A stretch of 10,418 nt of DNA from Legionellales bacterium UBA4759 (lineage in GTDB: Bacteria > Pseudomonadota > Gammaproteobacteria > Legionellales > Legionellaceae): positions 1 through 10,418 of the forward strand of contig DHHZ01000042.1 of assembly GCA_002403515.1 (NCBI GenBank), in the 5' to 3' direction. Shown in pieces: positions 1 through 6,627 of the stretch. The position numbers and the translations under genes were made by a program. Position 1 is the first letter of the stretch; each line of letters starts with the position of its first letter. The notes under the pieces were generated by a model that saw nothing but the letters and a program-made list of their open reading frames with translations, was not told the DNA's origin and searched no databases.

Positions 1-149
1 CCCTGTTGAATGGGCGAATTGCTTTCTTAGCTTTGAACACTTTTGCTTGTGGTTGTGATGCTGAGAAAAAAAAGGTAGATAAAAAAGAAACCACTCAAGC
101 TGCTACTAAAGGCTGTGGATGTACTTCTTGCGATAAAAAATCAGCGTAA
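1..149 (+). CDS. 3' end of small Cys-rich, possibly exported protein (partial)
   Basis: The reading frame is open from base 3 to a TAA at 147-149; its start may lie upstream of the window. The visible 48 residues begin with a hydrophobic stretch (GRIAFLALNTFACGC) that looks like the end of a signal peptide, possibly with a poor lipobox before Cys. A Lys-rich linker and a Cys cluster (KGCGCTSCDKK) follow. The five cysteines in CGC and CGCTSC spacing could bind metal or form disulfides; that is inference. I do not recognise the family. A strong terminator 10 nt after the stop supports this being a real transcribed gene end. A TTG at base 6 could be the start, but no upstream ribosome site can be assessed. 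Confidence 0.5.
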   Translation, partial: LLNGRIAFLALNTFACGCDAEKKKVDKKETTQAATKGCGCTSCDKKSA

Positions 150-159
150 ATTGATATTG

Positions 160-190
160 AACTGCACTTGAGAAGTGCAGTTCTTTTTTA
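160..190 (+). terminator. Rho-independent terminator of the leading partial gene
   Basis: A perfect 10-bp stem (AACTGCACTT / AAGTGCAGTT, arms 160-169 and 173-182) with a 3-nt GAG loop is followed by CTTTTTTA. It lies 10 nt after the plus-strand stop. Its T-tract overlaps the stop codon of cysS arriving from the other side (188-190). The hairpin may also help end cysS transcripts, but the minus-strand side lacks a good T-run. Confidence 0.85.
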
Positions 191-1555
191 TATCACTCGG
201 CGCCAATTGGTTCCTGATGCCGTGTCTTCTAGCTCAATGCCCTGCTCGAGCAAATGCTTTCGAATATCATCAGCAACCTGAAATTGTTTTTCCAGTCGTG
301 CAGCTCTACGTTTTTCAATCCAATTCAAAATTTCTTGTTCAGATAGACTTTCTTCAATAGAAAATTGTAAAAAACGCAGTGGTTCTTCAAAAAGTACACC
401 CAGTAAATTGGCCATTTTTTTAAGCGTTGGCACAAGAGAAGCATTTTTTTCTTTATTGATGAAATTATTCAACTCAAACAATATTGCCATGGCTTCTGCA
501 GTGTTAAAGTCATCCTGCATGGATTCATCAAAGCGAGACAACCAAGTTTCATCAATTTCAGAGCTTTGGTTATTATCAAAATTCTTAAGGGTTTGGTATA
601 AGCGCTGAAGACCTTTGTGAGCTTGAGATAACATCTCATCGCTGTAATTTAAAGGACTGCGGTAATGTGCACTCATAAAAAACCATTTGATAACTTCAGG
701 GTGATATTGTCGAAGCGCATCTTTAATGGTCATGAAGTTACCGGTGGATTTAGCCATTTTTTCATGATTAAGTTGTAGCAAACCAACATGCAACCAATAA
801 TTGGCAAAAGTCTCCCCTGAACTTGCTTCCGATTGAGCGATTTCATTTTCATGATGCGGGAATTGTAAATCCAAACCACCGCCATGAATATCAATTCTTG
901 GACCCAGATGCGCCTTGGCCATGGCTGAACATTCAATATGCCATCCCGGACGTCCTGGTCCCCATGGTGACTCCCATGCTGGTTCTGAAGGCTTGGATGA
1001 CTTCCACAATACAAAATCCAAAGGAGAGGCTTTTTCATCAACCACATCAATACGAGCGCCGGATAGTAATTGCTCGATATTTTGACGTGATAATTTGCCA
1101 TAGTCTTTAAATTTTTCAACAGAAAAACAAACATCACCATTTTGAGCCTGGTAAGCATAGCCAAGACTTATCAATGTTTGAATCATCTCAATCATTTCGG
1201 GAATATGCGCTGTAGCTAAAGGCTCAATATCTGGGTGAGAAATGCCTAATGCATCTGTATCTTGATGCATGCTTTCAATGTAGATTTTACTAATATTTTC
1301 GAAAGATTGATGTTGCTCTAATGCCTTTTTAAGAATCTTATCATCAATATCAGTAACATTGCGGGTAAAATGCACTTGATAACCCAAATAACGAAAATAT
1401 TTAACCATCATATCAAATACAACCATACATCGCGCATGCCCTAAGTGACAATGATCATAAACCGTCACGCCACAGACATACATCGATATTGTATTTGGAA
1501 CCAGGGGTTTAAATAGTTCTTTTTGTTTGGATAAAGAATTATATAAATAAAGCAT
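188..1555 (-). CDS. cysS: cysteinyl-tRNA synthetase
   Basis: Charges tRNA-Cys with cysteine in the cytoplasm. It is a 455-aa class I synthetase, close to the 461 aa of the E. coli enzyme. The HIGH-type motif is HLGH at residues 37-40, and the KMSKS loop is KMAKS at 266-270. The active-site zinc ligands are all present: Cys28 (YVCGVTVYD), Cys209 (WHIECSAMA), His234 and Glu238 (FPHHENE). The numbering of the ligands and KMSKS loop agrees with E. coli from this start. The ATG at 1555 is preferred over an in-frame extension starting at 1582 because AAGGG lies 6 nt upstream of it and the protein then begins in the usual MLYLYNSL manner. It is the last gene of the truA-glnS-cysS operon; only 2 nt separate it from the glnS stop, so its ribosome site lies inside glnS. 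Confidence 0.97.
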   Translation of the reverse strand: MLYLYNSLSKQKELFKPLVPNTISMYVCGVTVYDHCHLGHARCMVVFDMMVKYFRYLGYQVHFTRNVTDIDDKILKKALEQHQSFENISKIYIESMHQDTDALGISHPDIEPLATAHIPEMIEMIQTLISLGYAYQAQNGDVCFSVEKFKDYGKLSRQNIEQLLSGARIDVVDEKASPLDFVLWKSSKPSEPAWESPWGPGRPGWHIECSAMAKAHLGPRIDIHGGGLDLQFPHHENEIAQSEASSGETFANYWLHVGLLQLNHEKMAKSTGNFMTIKDALRQYHPEVIKWFFMSAHYRSPLNYSDEMLSQAHKGLQRLYQTLKNFDNNQSSEIDETWLSRFDESMQDDFNTAEAMAILFELNNFINKEKNASLVPTLKKMANLLGVLFEEPLRFLQFSIEESLSEQEILNWIEKRRAARLEKQFQVADDIRKHLLEQGIELEDTASGTNWRRVI

Positions 1556-1557
1556 AA

Positions 1558-3204
1558 TTACCCTTGTTGAATTTTTTCCCAAGTGCTTTTTAAGTCTACA
1601 ACTCTTAAAAAGTGACTATCAGATACCTTTTTAAAGTAACCAATTCTTTCAAATTGAACAACTTCATTCAAAGCCAAATCAGAAATCGACAATTCAGCAA
1701 AAGCTTTTGCGTGAACTTTGGATTTGGCATTTAAATATTTTGTAAAATCATCTAATGATGCTGGATTCTCATGATTAAACAAACGATCGTACAATGTCAC
1801 ATCAAGTGGTATACAACGCGTTGCTGAAACCCAATGAATCACCCCTTTGACCTTACGACCTTCGGGATTTTTACCTAGAGTTGCCAAATCAGCACTGGCA
1901 TGAATCTCTTTGACCTGCCCTTTTTCATCTAACTCGACATGATCACATTTAATAATGTAATTATGACGCAAACGAACTTCTTTACCTGGCGCTAATCTGA
2001 AAAAGTCTTTGCTCGGCTCCATCATAAAATCACTACGTTCTATGAAAATTTCTTTGGTCAAATGCAAATTTCGACGTGGGGCATTTGGATCTTGAGTATT
2101 CAAGCTAGCAAAATTTAGTATTTCATCTTCAGAGAAATTGGTAATAACCACTTTAACTGGATCCATCACTGCCATATAACGCAATGCTTTTGCATTCAAA
2201 GCCTCTCGAACACATTCTTCCAAAATGGTCATGTCAATAATTGAGTCACTTCTTGAAATACCAACAATATCAGAAAACTTTCTTAAAGCTTCAGGTGGAT
2301 AACCACGTTTTCTCATACCACGAATGGTTGGTAATCGAGGATCATCCCAACCTTCAACATGATTTTCTTCTACCAATTGACGTAATTTACGTTTACTGGT
2401 GACGGTGTGCGACACATTTAAACGACTAAACTCTGTTTGTTCTGGCTTGGCAGGCACAGTCGTGTTTTCGATAAACCAATCATACAATGGACGATGATCT
2501 TGAAATTCTAAAGTACATAAAGAATGACTGATATATTCAATAGCATCACAAAGCGGGTGAGCATAATCATACATCGGATATATACACCAGTCATTTCCTG
2601 TACGAGGATGTGGTACATGTCGAATTCTGTACAATACCGGATCACGCATATTGATATTGGGGGATGACATATCAATTTTGGCTCTTAAAACCAAATGCCC
2701 ATCAGGAAACTCACCTGCTTTCATGCGAGTAAATAAATCTTTATTCTCTGCAATAGAACGATTGCGGTAAGGACTATTTGTTCCAGGCTCTTGCAGTGTA
2801 CCACGCATGTTTTTAATTTCTTCTGGTGTTGATGCGTCTACATACGCAAGACCTTTGTCTATCAGTTCCAAAGCTCTTTCATATAAAAATTCATAGTAAT
2901 CTGAGGAGTGGGTAATGGCGCACCAGTGATAACCTAACCATTGAACATCCTCTAAAATTGCATCGATGTATTCTTGTTCTTCAGTTAATGGATTGGTATC
3001 GTCGAAACGCATGAAACAGCGCCCATGATAATGTTCCGCGAGTCCAAAATTCAAACAAATTGATTTTGCATGTCCAATATGTAAATAACCATTAGGCTCA
3101 GGGGGAAATCGAGTAATTAACTCTTGATGCTTACCATTTTGTAAGTCCGTTTCAATCATTTGAGCAATGAAATGATTTGGCAATTTTTCTTGTTCAACAC
3201 TCAT
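1558..3204 (-). CDS. glnS: glutaminyl-tRNA synthetase
   Basis: Charges tRNA-Gln directly with glutamine. The protein is 548 aa; E. coli GlnRS is 554 aa. The class I catalytic core has PPEPNGYLHIGHAKS with HIGH at 42-45 and the FDDTNP motif at 67-72. The KMSKS-like loop is VTSKRK at 268-273, where E. coli has VMSKRK, so Met is replaced by Thr. The C-terminal half matches the beta-barrel anticodon-binding region of GlnRS. The start at 3204 is chosen because AAGG lies 7 nt upstream and the protein begins MSVEQEK; a longer frame from 3237 would overlap the truA end and has no added homology. It follows truA by 17 nt and precedes cysS by 2 nt, so the three are probably co-transcribed. Its presence implies that direct Gln-tRNA charging is used in this lineage. 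Confidence 0.97.
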   Translation of the reverse strand: MSVEQEKLPNHFIAQMIETDLQNGKHQELITRFPPEPNGYLHIGHAKSICLNFGLAEHYHGRCFMRFDDTNPLTEEQEYIDAILEDVQWLGYHWCAITHSSDYYEFLYERALELIDKGLAYVDASTPEEIKNMRGTLQEPGTNSPYRNRSIAENKDLFTRMKAGEFPDGHLVLRAKIDMSSPNINMRDPVLYRIRHVPHPRTGNDWCIYPMYDYAHPLCDAIEYISHSLCTLEFQDHRPLYDWFIENTTVPAKPEQTEFSRLNVSHTVTSKRKLRQLVEENHVEGWDDPRLPTIRGMRKRGYPPEALRKFSDIVGISRSDSIIDMTILEECVREALNAKALRYMAVMDPVKVVITNFSEDEILNFASLNTQDPNAPRRNLHLTKEIFIERSDFMMEPSKDFFRLAPGKEVRLRHNYIIKCDHVELDEKGQVKEIHASADLATLGKNPEGRKVKGVIHWVSATRCIPLDVTLYDRLFNHENPASLDDFTKYLNAKSKVHAKAFAELSISDLALNEVVQFERIGYFKKVSDSHFLRVVDLKSTWEKIQQG

Positions 3205-3221
3205 AACATAACCTTGTTTAA

Positions 3222-4004
3222 TTAAATTAAAAACCATGGACCAATTGTTTCATGGGGAATACCAAATGAATCAGGGTAGGTTACCCCTACCAAATATAAA
3301 CCATAAGGTGAAGCCGTTTCAGCGCCAAGACGTCTGTCTTTGGCTTGAAGTACTTGCTTGACGTATTCTGGTGGTTGACGGCCTGAACCCACAGAGATTA
3401 ATACACCCGCAATATTACGCACCATATGATGTAAAAACGCATTGGCAACAATATCAATGACAATATAATGGTTGTTGCGAAATACTTTGATTGATTTTAC
3501 ATCTCGTACAGGTGATTTAGATTGACATTCAACGGAACGAAATGAAGTAAAGTCGTGTTCACCAACAAGACTTTGAGCTGCTTGATGCATAACGCTTTGT
3601 TCTAAATGACGATATTGCCATGCAACATGGCTTCTCAAAAGTGCCGGTCTAATCGCAGAATTGTAAATGACATATCGGTAACGACGCTGTTGTGCCGAGA
3701 ATCTGGCATGAAAAGAATCTGGCACGTTATAAGCATGTTTTACACAGACATCTTTGGGTAAACTGGTGTTGGTTCCATGCACCCAACCGCGCAAAGAACG
3801 GTGGTTTTCAGTATCAAAGTGCACAATTTGATGAGTTGCATGAACACCAGTATCTGTTCGACCGGCACAGACCACCTCTACAGGATGATTAGCAACCTTT
3901 GACAAAGCAGCCTCTAGATGCATTTGCACCGTTCTTAAAGACTGTTGCGCTTGCCATCCATGATACTGACTGCCATCATACTCAACTTTTAAGGCAATTC
4001 GCAT
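3222..4004 (-). CDS. truA: tRNA pseudouridine(38-40) synthase TruA
   Basis: Converts uridines 38-40 of the tRNA anticodon arm to pseudouridine. The protein is 260 aa; E. coli TruA is 270 aa. The N terminus IALKVEYDGSQYHGWQAQ is typical of the family. The catalytic Asp is residue 51 in AGRTDTGVHA. Further conserved blocks are FHARFSAQQRRYRYVI, HDFTSFRS and FLHHMVRNIAG. The ATG at 4004 is chosen because an upstream in-frame TTG at 4016 adds only four residues and lacks a ribosome site; the site for 4004 (GAGA) is weak. It is the first gene of the truA-glnS-cysS operon and is divergent from folD across a 118-bp promoter region. Confidence 0.96.
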   Translation of the reverse strand: MRIALKVEYDGSQYHGWQAQQSLRTVQMHLEAALSKVANHPVEVVCAGRTDTGVHATHQIVHFDTENHRSLRGWVHGTNTSLPKDVCVKHAYNVPDSFHARFSAQQRRYRYVIYNSAIRPALLRSHVAWQYRHLEQSVMHQAAQSLVGEHDFTSFRSVECQSKSPVRDVKSIKVFRNNHYIVIDIVANAFLHHMVRNIAGVLISVGSGRQPPEYVKQVLQAKDRRLGAETASPYGLYLVGVTYPDSFGIPHETIGPWFLI

Positions 4005-4028
4005 AAAATATCTCAATAAAATATCTAG

Positions 4029-4057
4029 AATCTATATGATAATAAGGTGATTGTCTA
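4029..4057 (-). promoter_or_regulatory. candidate promoter for truA-glnS-cysS
   Basis: On the minus strand, TAGACA (4057-4052; 5 of 6 to TTGACA) is separated by 17 bp from TAGATT (4034-4029; 4 of 6 to TATAAT). Initiation near 4022 would leave a leader of about 17 nt before the truA ATG. The position and spacing fit sigma-70; the match is moderate. Confidence 0.4.
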
Positions 4058-4065
4058 GAAAATGA

Positions 4066-4093
4066 TTGTTTATATATTCAATTATTATATAAT
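4066..4093 (+). promoter_or_regulatory. candidate sigma-70 promoter for folD
   Basis: A perfect TATAAT at 4088-4093 has a TTGTTT-like -35 at 4066-4071, with a 16-bp spacer in very AT-rich DNA. Initiation near 4100 gives a short leader of about 23 nt before the folD ATG. It lies back-to-back with the truA promoter candidate. Confidence 0.5.
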
Positions 4094-4122
4094 TTTTTTA
4101 TACTTTTTTAAATTTGAATTCA

Positions 4123-4986
4123 ATGACAGCGCAAATTCTTTCCAGTCATCAATTAGCCAATCAATTACACTCTGAAATCACAGAGCAAGTTCAAGAATTA
4201 TTTCAGCAATTTCAAGTTAAACCTTGTTTATTGGTCATTTTGATTGGTCATAATCCTGCATCACAAATTTATGTGAACCATAAAAAAAATGCCTGCGCTA
4301 AAGTTGGAATTGATTGTGTGATTGAAACCTATCCTGAAAGCTTTACAGAAGAAGAATTAAAATCCGTTCTCAAACACCATAACGAACATCCTAGAATCAA
4401 CGGAATTCTCATTCAATTTCCATTACCAAAACACATCAATCCCTTCAATATTATTGAACATATTGATCCTAAAAAAGATGTGGATGGTTTTCATCCTTAT
4501 AATCTAGGACGTCTTGCTGCGGGAAATCCTTTTTTAAGACCCTGCACACCCTATGGTATTATTCAGCTATTAAATCACTACCAAATTCCTTTACAAAGCA
4601 CCGAAGCATTGGTGATTGGGGTTTCAAGAATTGTTGGACGCCCGATGGCTTTAGAACTATTACTACCCAAAGCAACAGTGACCATGGCCCATAGCCAAAC
4701 CAAAGATCTTCAAAAAAAAATCAATGAGAATCAGTTAATTATTGTTGCCACAGGAAAAAAAGGGGTTATATCAGAAAAACAATTGAAGCCACATCATATC
4801 ATCGTGGATGTCGGTATTCATCGTTTGGAAAATAATAAAATATGTGGAGACATTGATTTTGAGGTTGCAAGTAAAATTGTATCTGCAATTACACCTGTTC
4901 CGGGCGGTGTTGGTCCAATGACCATATGCACACTGCTCCAAAATATTGTACAGGCATATAAAAATCAATATCTCCACAAACCATAA
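4123..4986 (+). CDS. folD: bifunctional 5,10-methylene-THF dehydrogenase / methenyl-THF cyclohydrolase
   Basis: Interconverts methylene-, methenyl- and 10-formyl-tetrahydrofolate with NADP, supplying one-carbon units for purines and initiator formyl-Met-tRNA. The protein is 287 aa (E. coli 288). The catalytic Tyr50 and Lys54 (SQIYVNHKK) fall at the E. coli numbers with this start. Other family signatures are GILIQFPLP, DVDGFHPYNLG, PCTPYGI, the Rossmann segment VIGVSRIVGRPM, and PVPGGVGPMT at 258-267. The ATG at 4123 is chosen by this numbering; a TTG at 4114 would add three residues. Neither has a visible Shine-Dalgarno sequence, which is odd for a housekeeping gene. The gene stands alone, and its stop is 3 nt from the end of the convergent small gene. 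Confidence 0.96.
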   Translation: MTAQILSSHQLANQLHSEITEQVQELFQQFQVKPCLLVILIGHNPASQIYVNHKKNACAKVGIDCVIETYPESFTEEELKSVLKHHNEHPRINGILIQFPLPKHINPFNIIEHIDPKKDVDGFHPYNLGRLAAGNPFLRPCTPYGIIQLLNHYQIPLQSTEALVIGVSRIVGRPMALELLLPKATVTMAHSQTKDLQKKINENQLIIVATGKKGVISEKQLKPHHIIVDVGIHRLENNKICGDIDFEVASKIVSAITPVPGGVGPMTICTLLQNIVQAYKNQYLHKP

Positions 4987-4989
4987 AAT

Positions 4990-5229
4990 CTATTTTTCGT
5001 AGCGTTCCCAGTCAAAGTCCTCGAGATCTTCATCATAATCATTGATATCATAACGAAGCTTTTTACGCTCTAATCTTTCCTCGAGTTTTTTCTTAACCAG
5101 ACGTTTTTTTTGATTTTTTGAAACAGAGTTTTCCACTTCCTTGTCCCAATCTGCATAAGCATCAGAATCAATGTCGTCTTCATAGTTATCTTGGTTAAAA
5201 TGTCTTCGTTCATCCCAGCGCAAGCCCAT
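4990..5229 (-). CDS. small highly charged protein, possibly PA3496-like
   Basis: A 79-aa protein with no signal peptide or membrane segment. Residues 1-32 are acidic and Asp/Tyr-rich (NYEDDIDSDAYADWDKE), the middle is a basic Lys/Arg run (KKRLVKKKLEERLERKKLRY) likely to be helical, and the C terminus is again acidic (YDEDLEDFDW). This acidic-basic-acidic layout and a central R/K helix resemble the small PA3496-type family of gammaproteobacteria, but I recall that family only loosely and the assignment is tentative. The gene itself is well supported: AAAGGTGA lies about 5 nt before the ATG and an extended -10 promoter sits upstream. It is convergent with folD, with 3 nt between the stop codons and no terminator visible between them. 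Confidence 0.75.
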   Translation of the reverse strand: MGLRWDERRHFNQDNYEDDIDSDAYADWDKEVENSVSKNQKKRLVKKKLEERLERKKLRYDINDYDEDLEDFDWERYEK

Positions 5230-5263
5230 TTTTTCACCTTTGTGATAATTTATTTACACTTTA

Positions 5264-5290
5264 ATTATAGCAAAAAAATAGAAATGTACA
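5264..5290 (-). promoter_or_regulatory. extended -10 promoter for the small charged protein gene
   Basis: The minus strand reads TTTTGCTATAAT, that is, a TGn extension plus a perfect TATAAT box (5269-5264). A weak TGTACA at 5290-5285 is spaced 15 bp away. Initiation near 5257 leaves a leader of about 28 nt that holds the strong ribosome site AAAGGTGA. Extended -10 promoters do not need a good -35. Confidence 0.55.
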
Positions 5291-5460
5291 GGTAATTGGT
5301 AAATTTTTGTTGAACTCGGTGAACATGTGTGGGGCAGGCACAGAGACAAAAGACTATTTTTTTTGTAAAAGCGAACGTCTTTAAACGAAGAAGGTCCTTT
5401 CGAAATTGTTTTAAATATGACAAAAATAACAGTCAGCTTTTAATTAGTATAAATTAAAAC
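5291..5460. other. AT-rich intergenic spacer, no gene seen
   Basis: This stretch lies between two divergent promoters. A short frame from TTG 5310 (or the ATG near 5325) through CGAGTETKDYFF to TAA around 5384 has no ribosome site and no recognised homology. The region has short imperfect inverted repeats around AAGGTCCTT but no T-run, so it is not a clear terminator. It looks like non-coding or decayed sequence. Confidence 0.4.
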
Positions 5461-5489
5461 TTGACAATAATGCTAATCTGATCAAAAAT
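5461..5489 (+). promoter_or_regulatory. candidate promoter for the 192-aa hypothetical gene
   Basis: A perfect -35 TTGACA at 5461-5466 is followed after 17 bp by AAAAAT at 5484-5489 (4 of 6 to TATAAT). Initiation near 5496 would leave a leader of about 24 nt carrying AAGGAG. The perfect -35 and strong ribosome site suggest active expression. Confidence 0.5.
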
Positions 5490-5519
5490 AAAACCGATTG
5501 TTTTATTTAAGGAGCATAG

Positions 5520-6098
5520 ATGCATTTCCGTTTTCAAGCTAAAGCAGCATGGCCACTCAACTTGTGTGATAATCAAAAATTTTGGAATTATGTTTACGCT
5601 AAAGGCAAAAATAAGCAAGTAGAATCCTGTCTTAAGCACATGAATTTTTCTTTTACTAGCAAGTCTTATCTTTACGATGTAGTTTCTCCAGCTCCCTTTG
5701 ATTTAATCAATGCACTCTACTCTCAAGGTATCTTTTCAACGCAAGAATTAGAAGAGATGATAAGACATATTTGCAATGGTAAAGAGTTCACAGATATGCT
5801 TTGTATAATTAGACCATTGACTATGAAAGCTGCTTCAATTTTACCAAATGATGGCTCTAATTCACCTACACCGCCACCTAATGGTCCAAATGGTTCAGGC
5901 GGAGGTGGGTTGACAGTAGATGACAACACACCATTTTATGGACAAGCTAGAGGCACCAATACCATTAATTATTGCTTGATGGCGCTTGGCTTACTATTGA
6001 TTGCAGCAAGTTTTAAATTACAAATTATGCTTGCTATCGTATCTGCTCTAGCTGGTACAGCGCTTGTTGCGGTAAGTGTATATAGCATGCAACCTTAA
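5520..6098 (+). CDS. hypothetical protein, Gly/Pro linker and two C-terminal membrane helices
   Basis: I do not recognise this 192-aa protein. The ATG is well set: AAGGAG (5509-5514) lies 5 nt upstream and TTGACA is at 5461. Residues 1-108 look globular and soluble, with no signal peptide (FWNYVYAKGKNKQVESC, LINALYSQGIFSTQELEEMI). Residues 110-130 are a low-complexity linker (SPTPPPNGPNGSGGGG). Residues 151-165 and 169-187 form two hydrophobic helices split by a short Lys-Leu-Gln turn, giving a hairpin with few charges and several Gly/Ala. This predicts a cytosolic domain on a flexible tether to the inner membrane, or a secreted protein that inserts in a membrane. Its stop TAA shares the palindrome TTAA with the stop of the convergent nadD remnant. 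A host-directed effector is possible in an intracellular bacterium but unsupported here. Confidence 0.8.
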   Translation: MHFRFQAKAAWPLNLCDNQKFWNYVYAKGKNKQVESCLKHMNFSFTSKSYLYDVVSPAPFDLINALYSQGIFSTQELEEMIRHICNGKEFTDMLCIIRPLTMKAASILPNDGSNSPTPPPNGPNGSGGGGLTVDDNTPFYGQARGTNTINYCLMALGLLLIAASFKLQIMLAIVSALAGTALVAVSVYSMQP

Positions 6099-6622
6099 CG
6101 ATAAAGTTGGTGTTCTTCAATATATTTATAAACCCTTGGGTCTAGGCCTAAGGGTTTTTTTTGTGCTTGAAGAAATACTCTAATTTCAGTGGATGAATAC
6201 GGATAATCTTTTGCTTGTACGTCAAAAATATAGCCACAGCTTTTTTGATTGATGAGATTTAAATCATAGGCCTGGTGTTTGCGCATATAATTTAATAAAT
6301 CTTGACTAAATTCACAGAAATGATCAGGGCGTGAGAGGAGGATAATATGCGCATGACTTAAAATAGAATAAAATTTTTACCATTACATGAAGTGACAGAA
6401 GGCATCATGTCCCATGATAAAGCTTAAACTCACATCATGACCGTAGTTTTTACGGTATTGTTTTAAGGTATCAACCGTATAACTTTTCCCTTCCCGTAGT
6501 AGTTCTTGAGAGTCAATTTTAAAATAAAAATCAGTAAGTGCAAGCTTGAGCATGGCAAGAGGGTGGTTTGCCGAAATGAGGGGCTTTTCTTTAAAGGCAT
6601 GTTCGCTACATGGTAAGTCACC
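6095..6622 (-). pseudogene. nadD: nadD remnant: nicotinate-nucleotide adenylyltransferase, 5' truncated with two nonsense codons
   Basis: Intact NadD makes deamido-NAD from nicotinate mononucleotide and ATP. The frame from about 6622 to the stop at 6095 reads as NadD: LPCSEHAFKEKPLISA, then LAMLKLALTD, SYTVDTLKQYRKNYG, SFIMGHDAF, HIILLSRPDHF, YSSTEIRVFLQ and LDPRVYKYIEEHQLY. All of these are in one frame with no frameshift. Two TAA codons at 6383-6385 and 6377-6379 interrupt it as CHFM*W*KFYS, where family members have a continuous segment around a conserved Trp. The first 40 or so residues, including the nucleotide-binding GGTFDPIHxGH motif, are missing: beyond about 6622 a stop appears and the opposite strand becomes transposase. 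The last 63 codons remain open from an ATG at 6286 but lack the catalytic N-terminal motif. The usual neighbours (holA, rsfS, rlmH) are absent. Confidence 0.88.
6130..6162 (+). terminator. likely terminator of the 192-aa hypothetical gene, embedded in the nadD remnant
   Basis: An 8-bp stem AAACCCTT / AAGGGTTT (6130-6137 and 6150-6157) has a 12-nt loop. The T-run spans eight bases from 6155, of which five remain after the stem. It starts 32 nt after the stop at 6098, in the correct orientation. On the other strand the same bases encode the conserved KKPLGLDPR end of NadD, so the hairpin arose within coding sequence. Confidence 0.55.
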
Positions 6623-6627
6623 TTACC
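6612..6627. repeat. short inverted repeat at the nadD/transposase junction
   Basis: GGTAAG and CTTACC (6612-6617 and 6622-6627) flank TCAC. The repeat sits where recognisable nadD coding ends on the minus strand and transposase similarity starts on the plus strand. It is short enough to be chance, but its position marks the breakpoint. Confidence 0.45.

Noticed and set aside
730..1164. A 144-aa minus-strand ORF, and the plus-strand ORFs at 408-608 and 823-1110.
   Set aside because: All lie inside cysS in other frames; CysRS motifs fix the real frame.
3692..3892. Plus-strand ORF within truA.
   Set aside because: A shadow of truA, whose catalytic AGRTDTG motif is on the other strand at this place.
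4021..4122. A riboswitch or leader RNA upstream of folD or truA.
   Set aside because: Both predicted leaders are only about 17-25 nt, too short for any known aptamer.
4771..4977. Minus-strand ORF antisense to the 3' part of folD.
   Set aside because: FolD motifs (PVPGGVGPMT) cover this stretch; the antisense frame has no ribosome site or recognisable family.
5310..5384. Short frame with CGAGTETKDYFF as a small protein gene.
   Set aside because: About 25 codons, no ribosome site and no recognised homology; more likely spacer.
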